DNA of 64,000 bases from Novosphingobium resinovorum (GCF_027922145.1 NZ_BSFC01000002.1:1-64000), one strand, 5' to 3'; counted from the stretch's first letter, positions 46,024 through 54,914 are shown. Numbers and translations are program-made. Notes: generated by a model from the letters alone, not told the origin.

Positions 46024-46731
46024 ATGCATGAAGAGACAACTCCGCAGCCGGGCTCGGCTGCTCCGCAGGCCGTGGTGCTGCTTTCCGGCGGCCTCGATTC
46101 CATGGTCTGTGCCGGTATCGCGCGTGAACGCGGCTTCGCGGTCAATGCGCTGACCATCGACTACAACCAGCGGCACCGGCGCGAACTGGACGCGGCGGCC
46201 GAGATCGCCAGCTTCGTCGGGGCGCAGCGTCATGTGGTACTGCCGCTCGATCTGCGGCGCTTCGGCGGCTCGGCGCTGACCGACGACATCGCCGTGCCCA
46301 AGGACGGTGTCGGCGAGGACATTCCGGTCACTTACGTGCCCGCGCGCAACCTCGTGTTCCTGTCGCTGACGCTGGCCTGGGCGGAGGCGATCGGCGCCAA
46401 CGACATCTTCATCGGCGTCAACGCGCTGGACTACTCGGGCTACCCCGATTGCCGCCCCGAATTCATCTCGGCATTCGAGAACATCGCCACGCTGGCGACC
46501 AAGGCCGGGGATGAGGGGCAGACGCTGCGCATCCATGCGCCGCTCCAGTTCATGAGCAAGGCTGACATCGCCCGGGAGACGGACCGTCTGGGCCTCAATC
46601 CCGGCATGAGCTGGTCGTGCTACGATCCCCAGCCGGACGGGCGTGCTTGTGGTCTGTGCGACAGTTGCCGCCTGCGCAAGGGTGGCTTCGAGGAAGCCGG
46701 GCTCACCGATCCGACGCCTTACGCGGCCTGA
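46024..46731 (+). CDS. queC: 7-cyano-7-deazaguanine synthase
   Basis: A 235-residue protein. N-terminal PP-loop LLSGGLDSMVC, substrate segment YVPARNLVFLSLTLAWAE, and the zinc site made by SCYDPQPDGRACGLCDSCRLRK (read as SCYDP, ACGLCDSC). It converts 7-carboxy-7-deazaguanine to preQ0 for queuosine in tRNA. Other queuosine genes are not in the window. Confidence 0.95.
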   Translation: MHEETTPQPGSAAPQAVVLLSGGLDSMVCAGIARERGFAVNALTIDYNQRHRRELDAAAEIASFVGAQRHVVLPLDLRRFGGSALTDDIAVPKDGVGEDIPVTYVPARNLVFLSLTLAWAEAIGANDIFIGVNALDYSGYPDCRPEFISAFENIATLATKAGDEGQTLRIHAPLQFMSKADIARETDRLGLNPGMSWSCYDPQPDGRACGLCDSCRLRKGGFEEAGLTDPTPYAA

Positions 46732-46752
46732 TCTTCAAGCCCCGTACAAAAG

Positions 46753-46785
46753 AAAGCCCGGCGAGCGATCTTGCCGGGCTTTTTC
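46753..46785 (+). terminator. Rho-independent terminator of queC
   Basis: AAAGCCCGGC, loop, GCCGGGCTTTTTC: a strong stem with a T-run 20 bp after the queC stop. Confidence 0.9.
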
Positions 46786-46822
46786 GTGTCTGGAAGGGGA
46801 AGGCGGCTCGCGTAACGCGGGC

Positions 46823-46856
46823 AAAAGAAAAGGGGGCCGGATTGCTCCAACCCCCC
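46823..46856 (-). terminator. Rho-independent terminator of the OmpA-like gene
   Basis: On the minus strand GGGGGTTGGA, a GCAA loop and TCCGGCCCCC pair (with two G-U pairs) and are followed by TTTTCTTTT. It lies 24 bp after the OmpA-like gene and faces the queC terminator. Confidence 0.75.
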
Positions 46857-46879
46857 GATCTTGTACCGTTGCCGGTCGC

Positions 46880-47893
46880 TTACATGCCCGAACCCGGACC
46901 GTAAGTGATCTCGACGCGACGGTTCTGAAGCTCGCGCACGCCGTCCGCAGTCGGAACGCGCGGGTTGGCTTCACCGAACGCCTGGCTCGAGATCGAGCCG
47001 TCGGGGATGCCGTGGCTGGTCAGGTACGAACGGACCGAAGCGTTACGACGCTCCGACAGGCCCATGTTGTACTTCGGCGTACCCGAACGGTCGGTGTAGC
47101 CGGCCAGCATGATCGGCACGCTGTCGCAGTTCGCGTAGGCGCTGACGGCGCTGTCGAGAATGGTCGACGCTTCCGGCGTGATGTCCGACTTATCCCAGTC
47201 GAAGAACACGATGTACGGACCCTTGTTGCAGACCGGAGCCGGCGGCGGGGGCGGAGGAGGCGGCGGCGGGGGCGGCGGGGGCGGCGGCGGGGGCGGCGGC
47301 GGAGCAGCCGGTTCGCCGAAGTTGTACGCCAGGGTGCCGAGCAGCGAGTGCGAACGCCAGCGGGTGCTGATGTTCTCGCCGGCCGGGCCGACCAGGTCGA
47401 CGTTCGACACGTTCATGAAGCGATACTTCAGACCCACATCCCAGTGCGAGCTGATCGGAGCACGGATGCCCGCGATTGCCTGCCATGCGAAGCCGCTGTC
47501 CGAATCGTCGATCACGTCAGCGTGGACGCGAGCGACACCGGCACCGCCGCCGACGAAGCCCTGAAGGCCGTCGTCCGGACCGAAGTCCAGAAGGCCGTTG
47601 ACCATGAACGACAGGTTGCTGACGTCAGCACCGCCGGAGTTCTTGATCGCAGCCTGGCGATAGCTGGCTTCGGTTTCGAGACGGAACGGACCGAAGTCGT
47701 AACCGAGCACGCCGCCGCCGTCGAAGCCCTTCTTGAAGTCGATCGTGGTGCTGGTACCGTCGACGACAGTGTCAGCGTCTTCGACGATCATGCCGCCGAA
47801 ATCGAGTTCAAGATACCACGACTTGTCGCGCGCCAGCGCGGGAGTGGCGAAGGCGGTCGAAGCCAGCGCCAGTCCAAGGACGAGTTTCCTCAT
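46880..47893 (-). CDS. OmpA-family outer-membrane protein with polyproline linker
   Basis: A 337-residue protein: signal peptide (LVLGLALASTAFATPALA), an N-terminal eight-stranded beta-barrel (residues ~23-205, ending in GTLAYNF), a run of about 21 consecutive prolines (residues ~208-229), and a C-terminal OmpA/peptidoglycan-binding domain (IVFFDWDKSDITPEA, GYTDRSGTPKYN, NMGLSERRNASVRSYL, QNRRVEITYG). It likely links the outer membrane to peptidoglycan. A perfect 9-bp inverted repeat lies 80 bp upstream. Confidence 0.92.
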   Translation of the reverse strand: MRKLVLGLALASTAFATPALARDKSWYLELDFGGMIVEDADTVVDGTSTTIDFKKGFDGGGVLGYDFGPFRLETEASYRQAAIKNSGGADVSNLSFMVNGLLDFGPDDGLQGFVGGGAGVARVHADVIDDSDSGFAWQAIAGIRAPISSHWDVGLKYRFMNVSNVDLVGPAGENISTRWRSHSLLGTLAYNFGEPAAPPPPPPPPPPPPPPPPPPPPPAPVCNKGPYIVFFDWDKSDITPEASTILDSAVSAYANCDSVPIMLAGYTDRSGTPKYNMGLSERRNASVRSYLTSHGIPDGSISSQAFGEANPRVPTADGVRELQNRRVEITYGPGSGM

Positions 47894-47974
47894 ACGTTTC
47901 CCCTACAAAGAGATTTGGAGCCACCGAGTGCGAGAGTGTCTAACCCCTTGGCTTTACGTGTGCAAGCGCACATT

Positions 47975-48004
47975 AAACGCGACTGTTGCAAATTTGTCGC
48001 GTTT
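47975..48004. promoter_or_regulatory. Perfect inverted repeat upstream of the OmpA-like gene
   Basis: AAACGCGAC and GTCGCGTTT, 12 bp apart, form a perfect 9-bp inverted repeat about 80 bp before the ompA-like start. It could be an operator or a hairpin in the leader. Confidence 0.4.
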
Positions 48005-48082
48005 GCGGGGGCTTGGGAGGTGGTTGCGCCCTCACTATCCAGAATCTGCAACACCCCTGAAACCCCTGTTTCCTTGCACCCG

Positions 48083-48541
48083 TCAATCCGAAGGTAGAAT
48101 ACCCAAGGCTTGGAGAGCCGAGACCAGATCGCTGATCGCGGTCCGAGCCTCCCCATCAACACTCGTCCCTCCAAGTGGTTCCACGGGGAGCGAAGCTTTT
48201 CTCCAGAAACCGAAAAACAGCATCTCGGCGCCGCGTGATGCATCGAAAACGCGTAAGCCGTCGCGAGGTGTGACGAACGCCCAGCCTGCGCCGCGACGCA
48301 ACGCAACGGAGTCTTCCTGGCCCGCCCACGCGCCGATTGCGTCCTGAGCAACTATCCAGGCGTCGTTTTCTACGGGGTTTTCCGGTGGAGCGTCTGCTTC
48401 GCCGAGCACCAGGCAGTGCATCAATGCATCACTCAGCATGAGAGCTTCGTTGACGAAGATCTCTTTCTGCGCCTGACCGGCATGAAGCAGGGGGAGGGCG
48501 AAACGCGGGCTGGAATCGGCGAAATTCAGCTGTTCGGGCAT
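48083..48541 (-). CDS. DUF2793 protein of the GTA tail cluster
   Basis: A 152-residue protein. The N-terminal FALPLLHAGQAQKEIFVNEALM segment is the DUF2793 hallmark, with ENDAWIVAQDAIGAWAGQ and WAFVTPRDGLRVFD following. In Rhodobacter capsulatus a DUF2793 protein (rcc00171, from memory) is a GTA tail-fibre protein encoded elsewhere. Here the gene lies 36 bp downstream of g15 and probably forms the tip or fibre of the tail. Confidence 0.85.
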   Translation of the reverse strand: MPEQLNFADSSPRFALPLLHAGQAQKEIFVNEALMLSDALMHCLVLGEADAPPENPVENDAWIVAQDAIGAWAGQEDSVALRRGAGWAFVTPRDGLRVFDASRGAEMLFFGFWRKASLPVEPLGGTSVDGEARTAISDLVSALQALGILPSD

Positions 48542-48577
48542 GGAGGTTCTCCGTGAGGTCGATCGGGGAGCAGCGGT

Positions 48578-50770
48578 TCAGGCCAGGGGGGCGAGCGAAA
48601 GGGGAAGCGAGAGCGCATGCGTACCCTGTTGACGAACTTGGAACATCGCGCCGGCTTTGGAGGAATAACGGGCGAGGACTGCCGCCTCGATGCGGATTTC
48701 CGGTGTTTCGGTCGTCCAAAAAGCTATGGGAGCATCGAGCGGCCCGAGGGTCACGAGGTAGCGTTCGGCCTCTTCGACGAGTGGCACGTCCACGCCATCC
48801 CGCCATGACCAGCCGCCGCGTGCCCGGCGCGCCCACGTGAACGTCCATGAACCGTCGGTCGAGATGATACGGCGGCCATGGGCGGGTGAAAGCGGGCGCA
48901 GGGTGATGCCTGCGAGATGGACCGGGGAAGCCACCGGTTCGGCATCCGCGCGCCCGAGCGCAAGGACCTGCCGGTTTGGAGCGGAGCCGAGCATTCCTGT
49001 ATCGACAGCAGCCAGTTCGGAAGCCATCATTACGAATGCCTCTCCTTCAGCATGGGACGCGATGGCGTGTTCGGTGCCGCCACGGCCGCGCAGCAGGCCT
49101 TCGAGCCGCCAGCGTCCTTGGCCGAGCGGCGTCGCGAACAGGAACTGGACGATTTCCTCGCCGACGAGCGCCAGGTTCGCACCCTCGCCGAGAAGGGACG
49201 TATCGATGCTCGCCAGTTGCATAGCTGGATCGATGAGCTGGACTTCAAGCTGGCTGCCGCGATCGAGGAGCAGTGGATCGCAGGGGGGCAGGGTCGACAA
49301 TGCCGCGCCCATGACTGCTCGCGTTCGGCCACTGGCGCCGAGTGGCAGCAGAGCGCCGTTGCCCCGGTCGGCATAAAGTGCGGCACCGTTCCATCCTGCG
49401 GCCGGCGAGGAGACGGCGGCGAGCGTGCGAACCGTGTCGGGCGAGCCCGCGGTCGGATCGAATGGCAGTTCGAATGCGGTGATGCGGGTTTCGCCGGAAG
49501 GGAAATCGGGCGCGGGATTGCCGCGTCCGGGGTCGGAAGCGAGCGCCGGAGGCGTCGCGGCTCCTGCCGGCAGGGCGCGTTCCAATGACAGTTCGACTCC
49601 GCAGTCGCGCCATTCCCATTCGCGGATGCGCCACTGTCCGGCGATGCCCGGCAGCATGACGAGCGCGCCGGGGGCCATTTGCGCGTCGAGTTCGCAGGTG
49701 CGCCACGATATACGGTCGCGGGTCCAGTCGATGCGGCGCGCGGTCCGCTCGATCAGGGCGCGGGCGGTGGCCGCGTCGAGGGCGGCGGGGAGATCGATGG
49801 CGCCGGGTTCGCCGGCAACGGGCCGTCCGGTGGAACGCTGGAGGCTGGCCTGGTAGTCGCGCTCCACATCGTAGTAGCGCAGGATCGAGGGCGGGTTCAC
49901 GCCCGGCGCCGCGCGGTGGCGGGTGAAGCCGGTCCGGGCGCCGAAATCGTCGTCTCCGGTCGTTACGGCGGCCTCCGGCAGTGCGATGGCGGCGGACTGT
50001 CGCCGGTCGCGGGCGATAACGAGATCCTCGCCGGAAGCGTCCAGTTCGAGGGGCATGATCTGGGCAAAAGTCTGCAAGTCGGCGGCGGGGGTGCTTTCGC
50101 TGGTGTAACCGACGACGCCGGTGAGCGGGATGGTGCAATCGACCTCGTCGATAACCTCTCCGACGATGTCCTGCAGTGAGAAGTCGTCGTCGGCGATGAT
50201 CTCGAAGGTCAACGAGGGGATGCGGTTGTAGAAGCCCGACAGATCCAGGTCTTCGAATACCACGTAAGCAACGCCCCGATAGGCAGGACAGCGATCCGCA
50301 CCTTCGGCCGAGGCGATCAGCGGGTCCGCCGACTGGTCACCGGTGCCGGTGTGGATGCGCAAGATCCCGGTGGCCTTCAGCTCTCCGTCGATGCCGCGCA
50401 GCAGCTGCCCGTCCGCCCATATCCGGCCGAGCCCGCGGATAGGTCGACTGGCGAGGGCGACGGCGAAATTGGCGGAGTAGCTATAGGTCGTCACCGAGGG
50501 GCTGGCCTTGCCGGTGCCCTGAACTTCACTGCGCTCGACGAGATCGGTCGCCCAGATGACCGAGCCCGCCGTGCGCATGCGCCCGAAGTGGCGGGGAATG
50601 ACTTGCCCATAGGTCGAGGTGGTCACCACGAGGTCCTTGAGGCGCGGTCCTTCGCGGCCGGTCGCGCCGAACAGGGCAGTGTCGAACTGGCGACCCACCA
50701 GCGAGCCGACGGCTCCGCCGAGGGGGCCGCCCAGCATGGTGCCGAGACTTCCGAAAACGAGCGTGGCCAT
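48578..50770 (-). CDS. GTA gp15-like phage-tail host-specificity protein
   Basis: A 730-residue protein from the ATG at 50770. The N-terminus (LGTMLGGPLGGAVGSLVG) and the YGQVIPRHFGRMRTAGSVIW segment are typical of GTA gp15/phage-tail tip proteins, followed by the tail-3-type region (RDYQASLQRS, LEGLLRGRGGTEHAI). It is clearly shorter than R. capsulatus gp15 (about 1300 residues, as I recall), lacking the N-terminal TIM-barrel part. Last of the coupled tail genes before the DUF2793 gene. Confidence 0.88.
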   Translation of the reverse strand: MATLVFGSLGTMLGGPLGGAVGSLVGRQFDTALFGATGREGPRLKDLVVTTSTYGQVIPRHFGRMRTAGSVIWATDLVERSEVQGTGKASPSVTTYSYSANFAVALASRPIRGLGRIWADGQLLRGIDGELKATGILRIHTGTGDQSADPLIASAEGADRCPAYRGVAYVVFEDLDLSGFYNRIPSLTFEIIADDDFSLQDIVGEVIDEVDCTIPLTGVVGYTSESTPAADLQTFAQIMPLELDASGEDLVIARDRRQSAAIALPEAAVTTGDDDFGARTGFTRHRAAPGVNPPSILRYYDVERDYQASLQRSTGRPVAGEPGAIDLPAALDAATARALIERTARRIDWTRDRISWRTCELDAQMAPGALVMLPGIAGQWRIREWEWRDCGVELSLERALPAGAATPPALASDPGRGNPAPDFPSGETRITAFELPFDPTAGSPDTVRTLAAVSSPAAGWNGAALYADRGNGALLPLGASGRTRAVMGAALSTLPPCDPLLLDRGSQLEVQLIDPAMQLASIDTSLLGEGANLALVGEEIVQFLFATPLGQGRWRLEGLLRGRGGTEHAIASHAEGEAFVMMASELAAVDTGMLGSAPNRQVLALGRADAEPVASPVHLAGITLRPLSPAHGRRIISTDGSWTFTWARRARGGWSWRDGVDVPLVEEAERYLVTLGPLDAPIAFWTTETPEIRIEAAVLARYSSKAGAMFQVRQQGTHALSLPLSLAPLA

Positions 50771-50771
50771 G

Positions 50772-51185
50772 TCAGTTTCCCGGATTTGAGGTGAGGCGCC
50801 AGTGGTGCAGGCGCGGCCATTCGGAAGGCAGACCGCCGTGAACCACCCGTCGCAGCCCCGCATGAGCATGGACCACGCGCGCGGCGCAGGTCGCGATGGC
50901 GAGGTGTAGCTGGCAGGCGGAAGGGCGGATCATCAGCACGTCGCCGGGGACAAGTGCCCCGTCGACCGGCTCCAGCCCAAGGCTCGCGAGAGCCGTCCAG
51001 GCAGAAGGAGCCGTACGATTGCGCAGCGGATAGCCGTTGGCGAGGCGGACCCTACGACCGGCCCGTGCGAACGCGGCCTCGATGACGCCGACGCAATCGA
51101 GGCCGACGCCTGCCTCGCGCCCGTGCAGGCGAAAGGGCGTCCCGACTAGCGCCAGGGCGGCCGATGCGAGTTGCGCCCCCGTCAT
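50772..51185 (-). CDS. GTA gp14-like NlpC/P60 peptidase
   Basis: A 137-residue NlpC/P60 hydrolase. Catalytic Cys in GLDCVGVIEAAF, His in CQLHLAIA, with the polar third residue downstream (VVHAHAG/HGG region). In GTAs it cleaves cell-wall peptide during entry or tail maturation. The ATG at 51185 overlaps the g13 stop as ATGA; one base separates its end from g15. Confidence 0.88.
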   Translation of the reverse strand: MTGAQLASAALALVGTPFRLHGREAGVGLDCVGVIEAAFARAGRRVRLANGYPLRNRTAPSAWTALASLGLEPVDGALVPGDVLMIRPSACQLHLAIATCAARVVHAHAGLRRVVHGGLPSEWPRLHHWRLTSNPGN

Positions 51186-52003
51186 TGAACCGGTCCGGGA
51201 TAGCGGGTGAGCATGTCGTTTCCGGGCAGGAACGGTTCGCCTCGAAAGTTCACGGCGTTGCCGAAGCGCTGGGAGCAGGTGTCGAGCGTGTGGTCGCAGC
51301 CTTCGCGCAGCACGGCGCGGGTGCCGGGCTCAAGCGTCTCGGCGAGGGGGACGTCCAGGATCAGGCCGCTCGCATCTCCTCCCATAACGTCCATCGCGAT
51401 GCCCGCCTGGGGGCCGTCGAGCCAGCGCAGGCTTCCGCCTGCGTGATTGGCGGCTTCGGGCGTACCTTCGAACAGCGCGGCATTGGCGGCGGTATATATG
51501 CTGACGAGGCGTACTTCGCGTGTGAACTTCTGTGGGTTGAGGTTGCAGCCGGGGGCGCAGAAACCGGCGCGGCAGGCCGGGCTGGTGCGCGGTGTGGGAT
51601 CGCGCCACAGTTCGGCCTTGCGCGAGACGAGTTCGGCGGAAAAGGCGCCGTCGTCCTCGCTGACCGTGCCGATGGTTCCGGCGTAGAGTACCTCGTGCTC
51701 CAGCGTCTCCCAGTCGATGAGGCCGATGCGCACTTGCGCGCCGTCGAAGCGTCCGGCGGCGAGGTCGGCGCTGTCGATCGCTTCATGGGTGAGCGAGCCG
51801 CGCACTTCGGCGCTGTCGGGCTCGAACTCGGCACTCTTGCGGATGGCGCTGGGCACCATGCCGGGCGAGGCGCGGTGGAGCACGCCGTCGAACCACAAGT
51901 CGCGGTCATGCGAAGTGAACCCCAGCGCCACCCCGTCGCCGCGCAGGATGCGCCAGAAGGTGGCGACGGTTTCGAGGTCGTCGGCGAACCAGCGGCGGGT
52001 CAT
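51182..52003 (-). CDS. GTA gp13-like DUF2163 tail protein
   Basis: A 273-residue protein. FWRILRGDGVALGFTSHDRDL is the DUF2163 start; the mid-region PACRAGFCAPGCNLNP carries the Cys cluster that binds an iron-sulfur cluster in RcGTA hub protein gp13, and EGCDHTLDTCSQRFGN adds two more. It sits in the tail baseplate. Coupled by ATGA overlaps to both neighbours. Confidence 0.9.
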   Translation of the reverse strand: MTRRWFADDLETVATFWRILRGDGVALGFTSHDRDLWFDGVLHRASPGMVPSAIRKSAEFEPDSAEVRGSLTHEAIDSADLAAGRFDGAQVRIGLIDWETLEHEVLYAGTIGTVSEDDGAFSAELVSRKAELWRDPTPRTSPACRAGFCAPGCNLNPQKFTREVRLVSIYTAANAALFEGTPEAANHAGGSLRWLDGPQAGIAMDVMGGDASGLILDVPLAETLEPGTRAVLREGCDHTLDTCSQRFGNAVNFRGEPFLPGNDMLTRYPGPVQ

Positions 52004-54342
52004 GACGCCTCCCGGATTTCGACGACGGGCACGCTGGGCGCCTCGCCTGCGGCGAAGGCGGCGCCGGAGACTTCGAGGCTGTCTTCGGCGAAGCGGACGG
52101 GGACGTCGAACAGGAAGCCCGCGCGGATGTCCGCGCCGATGGATGGGGCGTCGTCGAAGGTGACGACGCCATGTTCGGCCAGAGTCCAGTTGCCGACCTG
52201 CAGCGCCCCGTCGATGGAGACGAGAACCGTTGCGAAATCGGGCCGGGTGATGCGGCGGACTTGCGCGTCCTCGCCCTCGCCGTAGCGCTTGATGAGCGGG
52301 AACCCGGCCTTGATGCCGTCGCCGGTGCCGAGCGGCTGGTCGAGCGGGCCGGGCGCGGCGACCATGCCGCTCGAACTGAAGTCGCTGGGATCGCGCAGCC
52401 GGAACCCGCGAGCGGGACCTCGGCGGGCGCGGAAGAAGGCGATGAGTGCGCCCAGTTCCGCCTCGGAGCGCACGCCCGGGCCGACGTCGAAGCGCAGCCG
52501 GGCGTTGGACCACAGCGAATTGCGCCGCTCGAAGCCGGAGGCGGTCACCGAGACGCTGGTGGAGAATTCGGGCACCACCGTCGCGTCGCGGCCGAGTGCG
52601 AGCGGGTAGAGCACGTCGTCGAAGGCCTGCATGGGGTCGGCTCCTGAGGTTGGCGGCGGGGGGAGGCGCACGTATCCGTCGCGCGCGACCTGGGGCAGCG
52701 CCCAGACTACGACTTCGTGGGGGGCGCGGGTCAGGGCTTCGTCGATCCCGGCGTCGATGCGGAGCCACTGGTCGCGCTGGTTTGGCCTGAGGACGAAACC
52801 GGCGAGGTAGTCCTGTTCCTGCGCCGGATAGCCGAGGCGGGCATCGACTTCGGCATGGGCTTTGCGGCGGTGGGCGTCGGCACCGGCGGTGAGCCAGTCG
52901 TAGTCTTCCACCTGCAGCCGGTCGAACGCGGGCGCGGCCCAGCCGGTCGGCAGGTTGGCGCGCTTCAGTTCGGGCATGTCGGGCGCGAGCAGGGTGGGGG
53001 TGAAGACCAGCGCCAGCGCCTCTACCGGCGCGGGTGCGATCGCCGTGCGTACCGCCGCGACGAGGTCGGCGGTCGATTGCGCCAGCAGCGCGCCTGCTTG
53101 ATCGAGCATCGCCGTCTGCGCTGGGGAGAGCGGTGCGCGCATGTCGGGAATGGCGGCGGGCGACCCGCCGAATGCGGCCCTGGCTGCATCATCGTAGAGG
53201 CAGATGCGCCCGTCGCCGAAGGTCCACCACCATGGCTCACCGATCTGAAAGCGGACGGGTGCGCCCACCTCGGCGAGCGATCCGGCGAACGCCGCGCTGA
53301 CCGTCTGCAGCCAGGCCATCGCCTGCGAATTCGCGGGCGAGAGCAGGGTGGAGGGCGGATCCCAGCCGGTCAGCGCCGGGTTGCCGCCCAAGTCGCGCTG
53401 CTTCCAGTCTTCCGGGCAGTGCTGGTCGAGCAGTTCGTAGGATAGTGAGGCCATCGGGCTGAGGCCCGCCGCGAGGCACTCGGCGAAGAAGGCGCGGTGC
53501 CAGCTACGGGTCGGGCCGTTGAGCGGATCGCCGCCCTGCCCGGCGAGGTATCGGCCGCCGTTCGCCGCGAGCCGGAAATAGTGGCTCATGCCGAGGTAAT
53601 GCACCACCGATCCGCGATAGCCGAGCTGGCGCACGGCGCGGATCAGGCGGGCCGGGGTCTGAATGCCCTGATCGTCATAGCCGGTGGCGATGGCGAGGCC
53701 GTTCGCGGGCATGACGACGTCGCCGATCTCCAGCATGGCGCGGGCGCCGTCGGTGGCGATTTCGGTCATCTCGAACCAGCCTTCGGTCTCGGCGGGGAGC
53801 GGGTCGGGGCTGGCGTCGTCATAGCCGGGCGGGGCGAAGGAGATGAACATTCGTTCGATCGCGCCGGGCCAGACTCGGTCGGCGTCGGCGGGCAGGGCGT
53901 AGCCGCCGTCGAGCGCCGAGAAATCGAGCGTGACGACTGCGTCCTCGCCCGTCCCCTCGGCATAGTTCCAGAGGCGCACGTACCAGGTATGCGACGCGCC
54001 CGCTTCGTCGCGGCCCTCGATGGTGAGGGTTGGGCCGTTGATCGCGTCGAGCGGGATCAGCCCGCCCGACCGCCAGCGGAACCGCAGCGAGGTATGCGCA
54101 TAATCGCGGTCGGTGCGGTAGGCGAGCAGGGGGTGGTCGAGCGCATCGACGCTGTCCCAGATCAGCCCGCCAAGGTCGGTCTTGCGCAGGAACGAGGCTT
54201 CCACGCGCAAGCCATCGGGGGCGGTGGACACCACCGTCGCCACCATCGGGCGCGGGAAGTTGAGGGTCCAGAAACGCGGGTCGAAGCGCATGAGCCAGTC
54301 GCTCGCCTGCCCCTCGCGCTTGCTGGCGAGCCAGAATGCCAT
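52000..54342 (-). CDS. GTA gp12-like tail protein fused to a large N-terminal barrel-like domain
   Basis: A 780-residue protein. The C-terminal 210 residues (from Met571) match DUF2460/gp12 (IAFFRARRGPARGFRLRDPSDF, LGTGDG, GFLFDVPVRFAEDSLEV). The first ~560 residues are not part of normal gp12; they include FPRPMVATVVSTAPDGL and a glycosidase-like region (GLSPMASLSYELL, PVRFQIGEPWWWTFGDGRI). A Pro-rich linker (LPPPPTSGADP) joins them. An AGGAG site 8 nt before Met571 (52632) could also give a free 210-residue gp12. Its stop overlaps the g13 start as ATGA. Confidence 0.85.
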   Translation of the reverse strand: MAFWLASKREGQASDWLMRFDPRFWTLNFPRPMVATVVSTAPDGLRVEASFLRKTDLGGLIWDSVDALDHPLLAYRTDRDYAHTSLRFRWRSGGLIPLDAINGPTLTIEGRDEAGASHTWYVRLWNYAEGTGEDAVVTLDFSALDGGYALPADADRVWPGAIERMFISFAPPGYDDASPDPLPAETEGWFEMTEIATDGARAMLEIGDVVMPANGLAIATGYDDQGIQTPARLIRAVRQLGYRGSVVHYLGMSHYFRLAANGGRYLAGQGGDPLNGPTRSWHRAFFAECLAAGLSPMASLSYELLDQHCPEDWKQRDLGGNPALTGWDPPSTLLSPANSQAMAWLQTVSAAFAGSLAEVGAPVRFQIGEPWWWTFGDGRICLYDDAARAAFGGSPAAIPDMRAPLSPAQTAMLDQAGALLAQSTADLVAAVRTAIAPAPVEALALVFTPTLLAPDMPELKRANLPTGWAAPAFDRLQVEDYDWLTAGADAHRRKAHAEVDARLGYPAQEQDYLAGFVLRPNQRDQWLRIDAGIDEALTRAPHEVVVWALPQVARDGYVRLPPPPTSGADPMQAFDDVLYPLALGRDATVVPEFSTSVSVTASGFERRNSLWSNARLRFDVGPGVRSEAELGALIAFFRARRGPARGFRLRDPSDFSSSGMVAAPGPLDQPLGTGDGIKAGFPLIKRYGEGEDAQVRRITRPDFATVLVSIDGALQVGNWTLAEHGVVTFDDAPSIGADIRAGFLFDVPVRFAEDSLEVSGAAFAAGEAPSVPVVEIREAS
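52641..52645 (-). promoter_or_regulatory. Internal Shine-Dalgarno site for a separate gp12 start
   Basis: AGGAG lies 8 nt upstream of an in-frame ATG at 52632, exactly where stand-alone gp12 proteins begin (MQAFDDVLYP). It suggests two products from one frame, a 780-residue fusion and a 210-residue gp12. Spacing and position are observed; translation is inferred. Confidence 0.5.
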
Positions 54343-54353
54343 GAGGTCTCTCC

Positions 54354-54914
54354 TCAGTTCGAGAGGGCGCGGCGCACGGCGCTCGCGACCTGGCGGCTGG
54401 AGCGCTGCAGCGACTGCGGCGCGCTGGAACCGCGCGGGGCCGAGAGGTTGATCGCCACGCGCACGTCGCGGCTGGTCGAACCGCCGGTCTCGATGCGGCC
54501 TGCGGACGTCGGCACGAACAGCTCCGGCCCGCGCTCGCCCACGACATAGCCGCGTCCGGGCGCGACGTTGCCACCGGTGGCGCGGCCCGGCAGGCCGAGC
54601 GCGCCGGTCAGCAGGCCGGAGAGGTCCAGCCCGCCGCCCGCGCCGCTGCCGCCGACCAGCGCCGAGGCCAAGGTCTGCGCGGCCTGTCCAGCGATGGCGT
54701 CGAGCGTCGAGGCGGCGGTGCGCTTGAGGTCGTCGAAGCCCAGGCTGCCTTTGCGGATCGCGCCGGACAGGCCCTTTTCCAGCGCGTCGCCTGCGCGGGT
54801 GAAGCCGGAGACGAGGTCGCCGTCCACGGCCCCGCGCATTTGCGCGATGTCGCGGGCGAAGCCGTCGGTGCTGGCGCGGACCTCGACGAGGAGGCTGTCG
54901 ATTTCATCGTCCAT
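54354..54914 (-). CDS. GTA gp11-like tail tape-measure protein
   Basis: A 186-residue protein. N-terminal helix EIDSLLVEVRASTDGFARDIAQM, a central DAIAGQAAQTLASALVGG region and the ATGGNVAPGRGYVVGERGPELFVPTSAG motif typical of phage/GTA tape-measure C-termini. Its short length fits the short GTA tail. It overlaps the chaperone gene by 11 bp. Confidence 0.88.
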   Translation of the reverse strand: MDDEIDSLLVEVRASTDGFARDIAQMRGAVDGDLVSGFTRAGDALEKGLSGAIRKGSLGFDDLKRTAASTLDAIAGQAAQTLASALVGGSGAGGGLDLSGLLTGALGLPGRATGGNVAPGRGYVVGERGPELFVPTSAGRIETGGSTSRDVRVAINLSAPRGSSAPQSLQRSSRQVASAVRRALSN

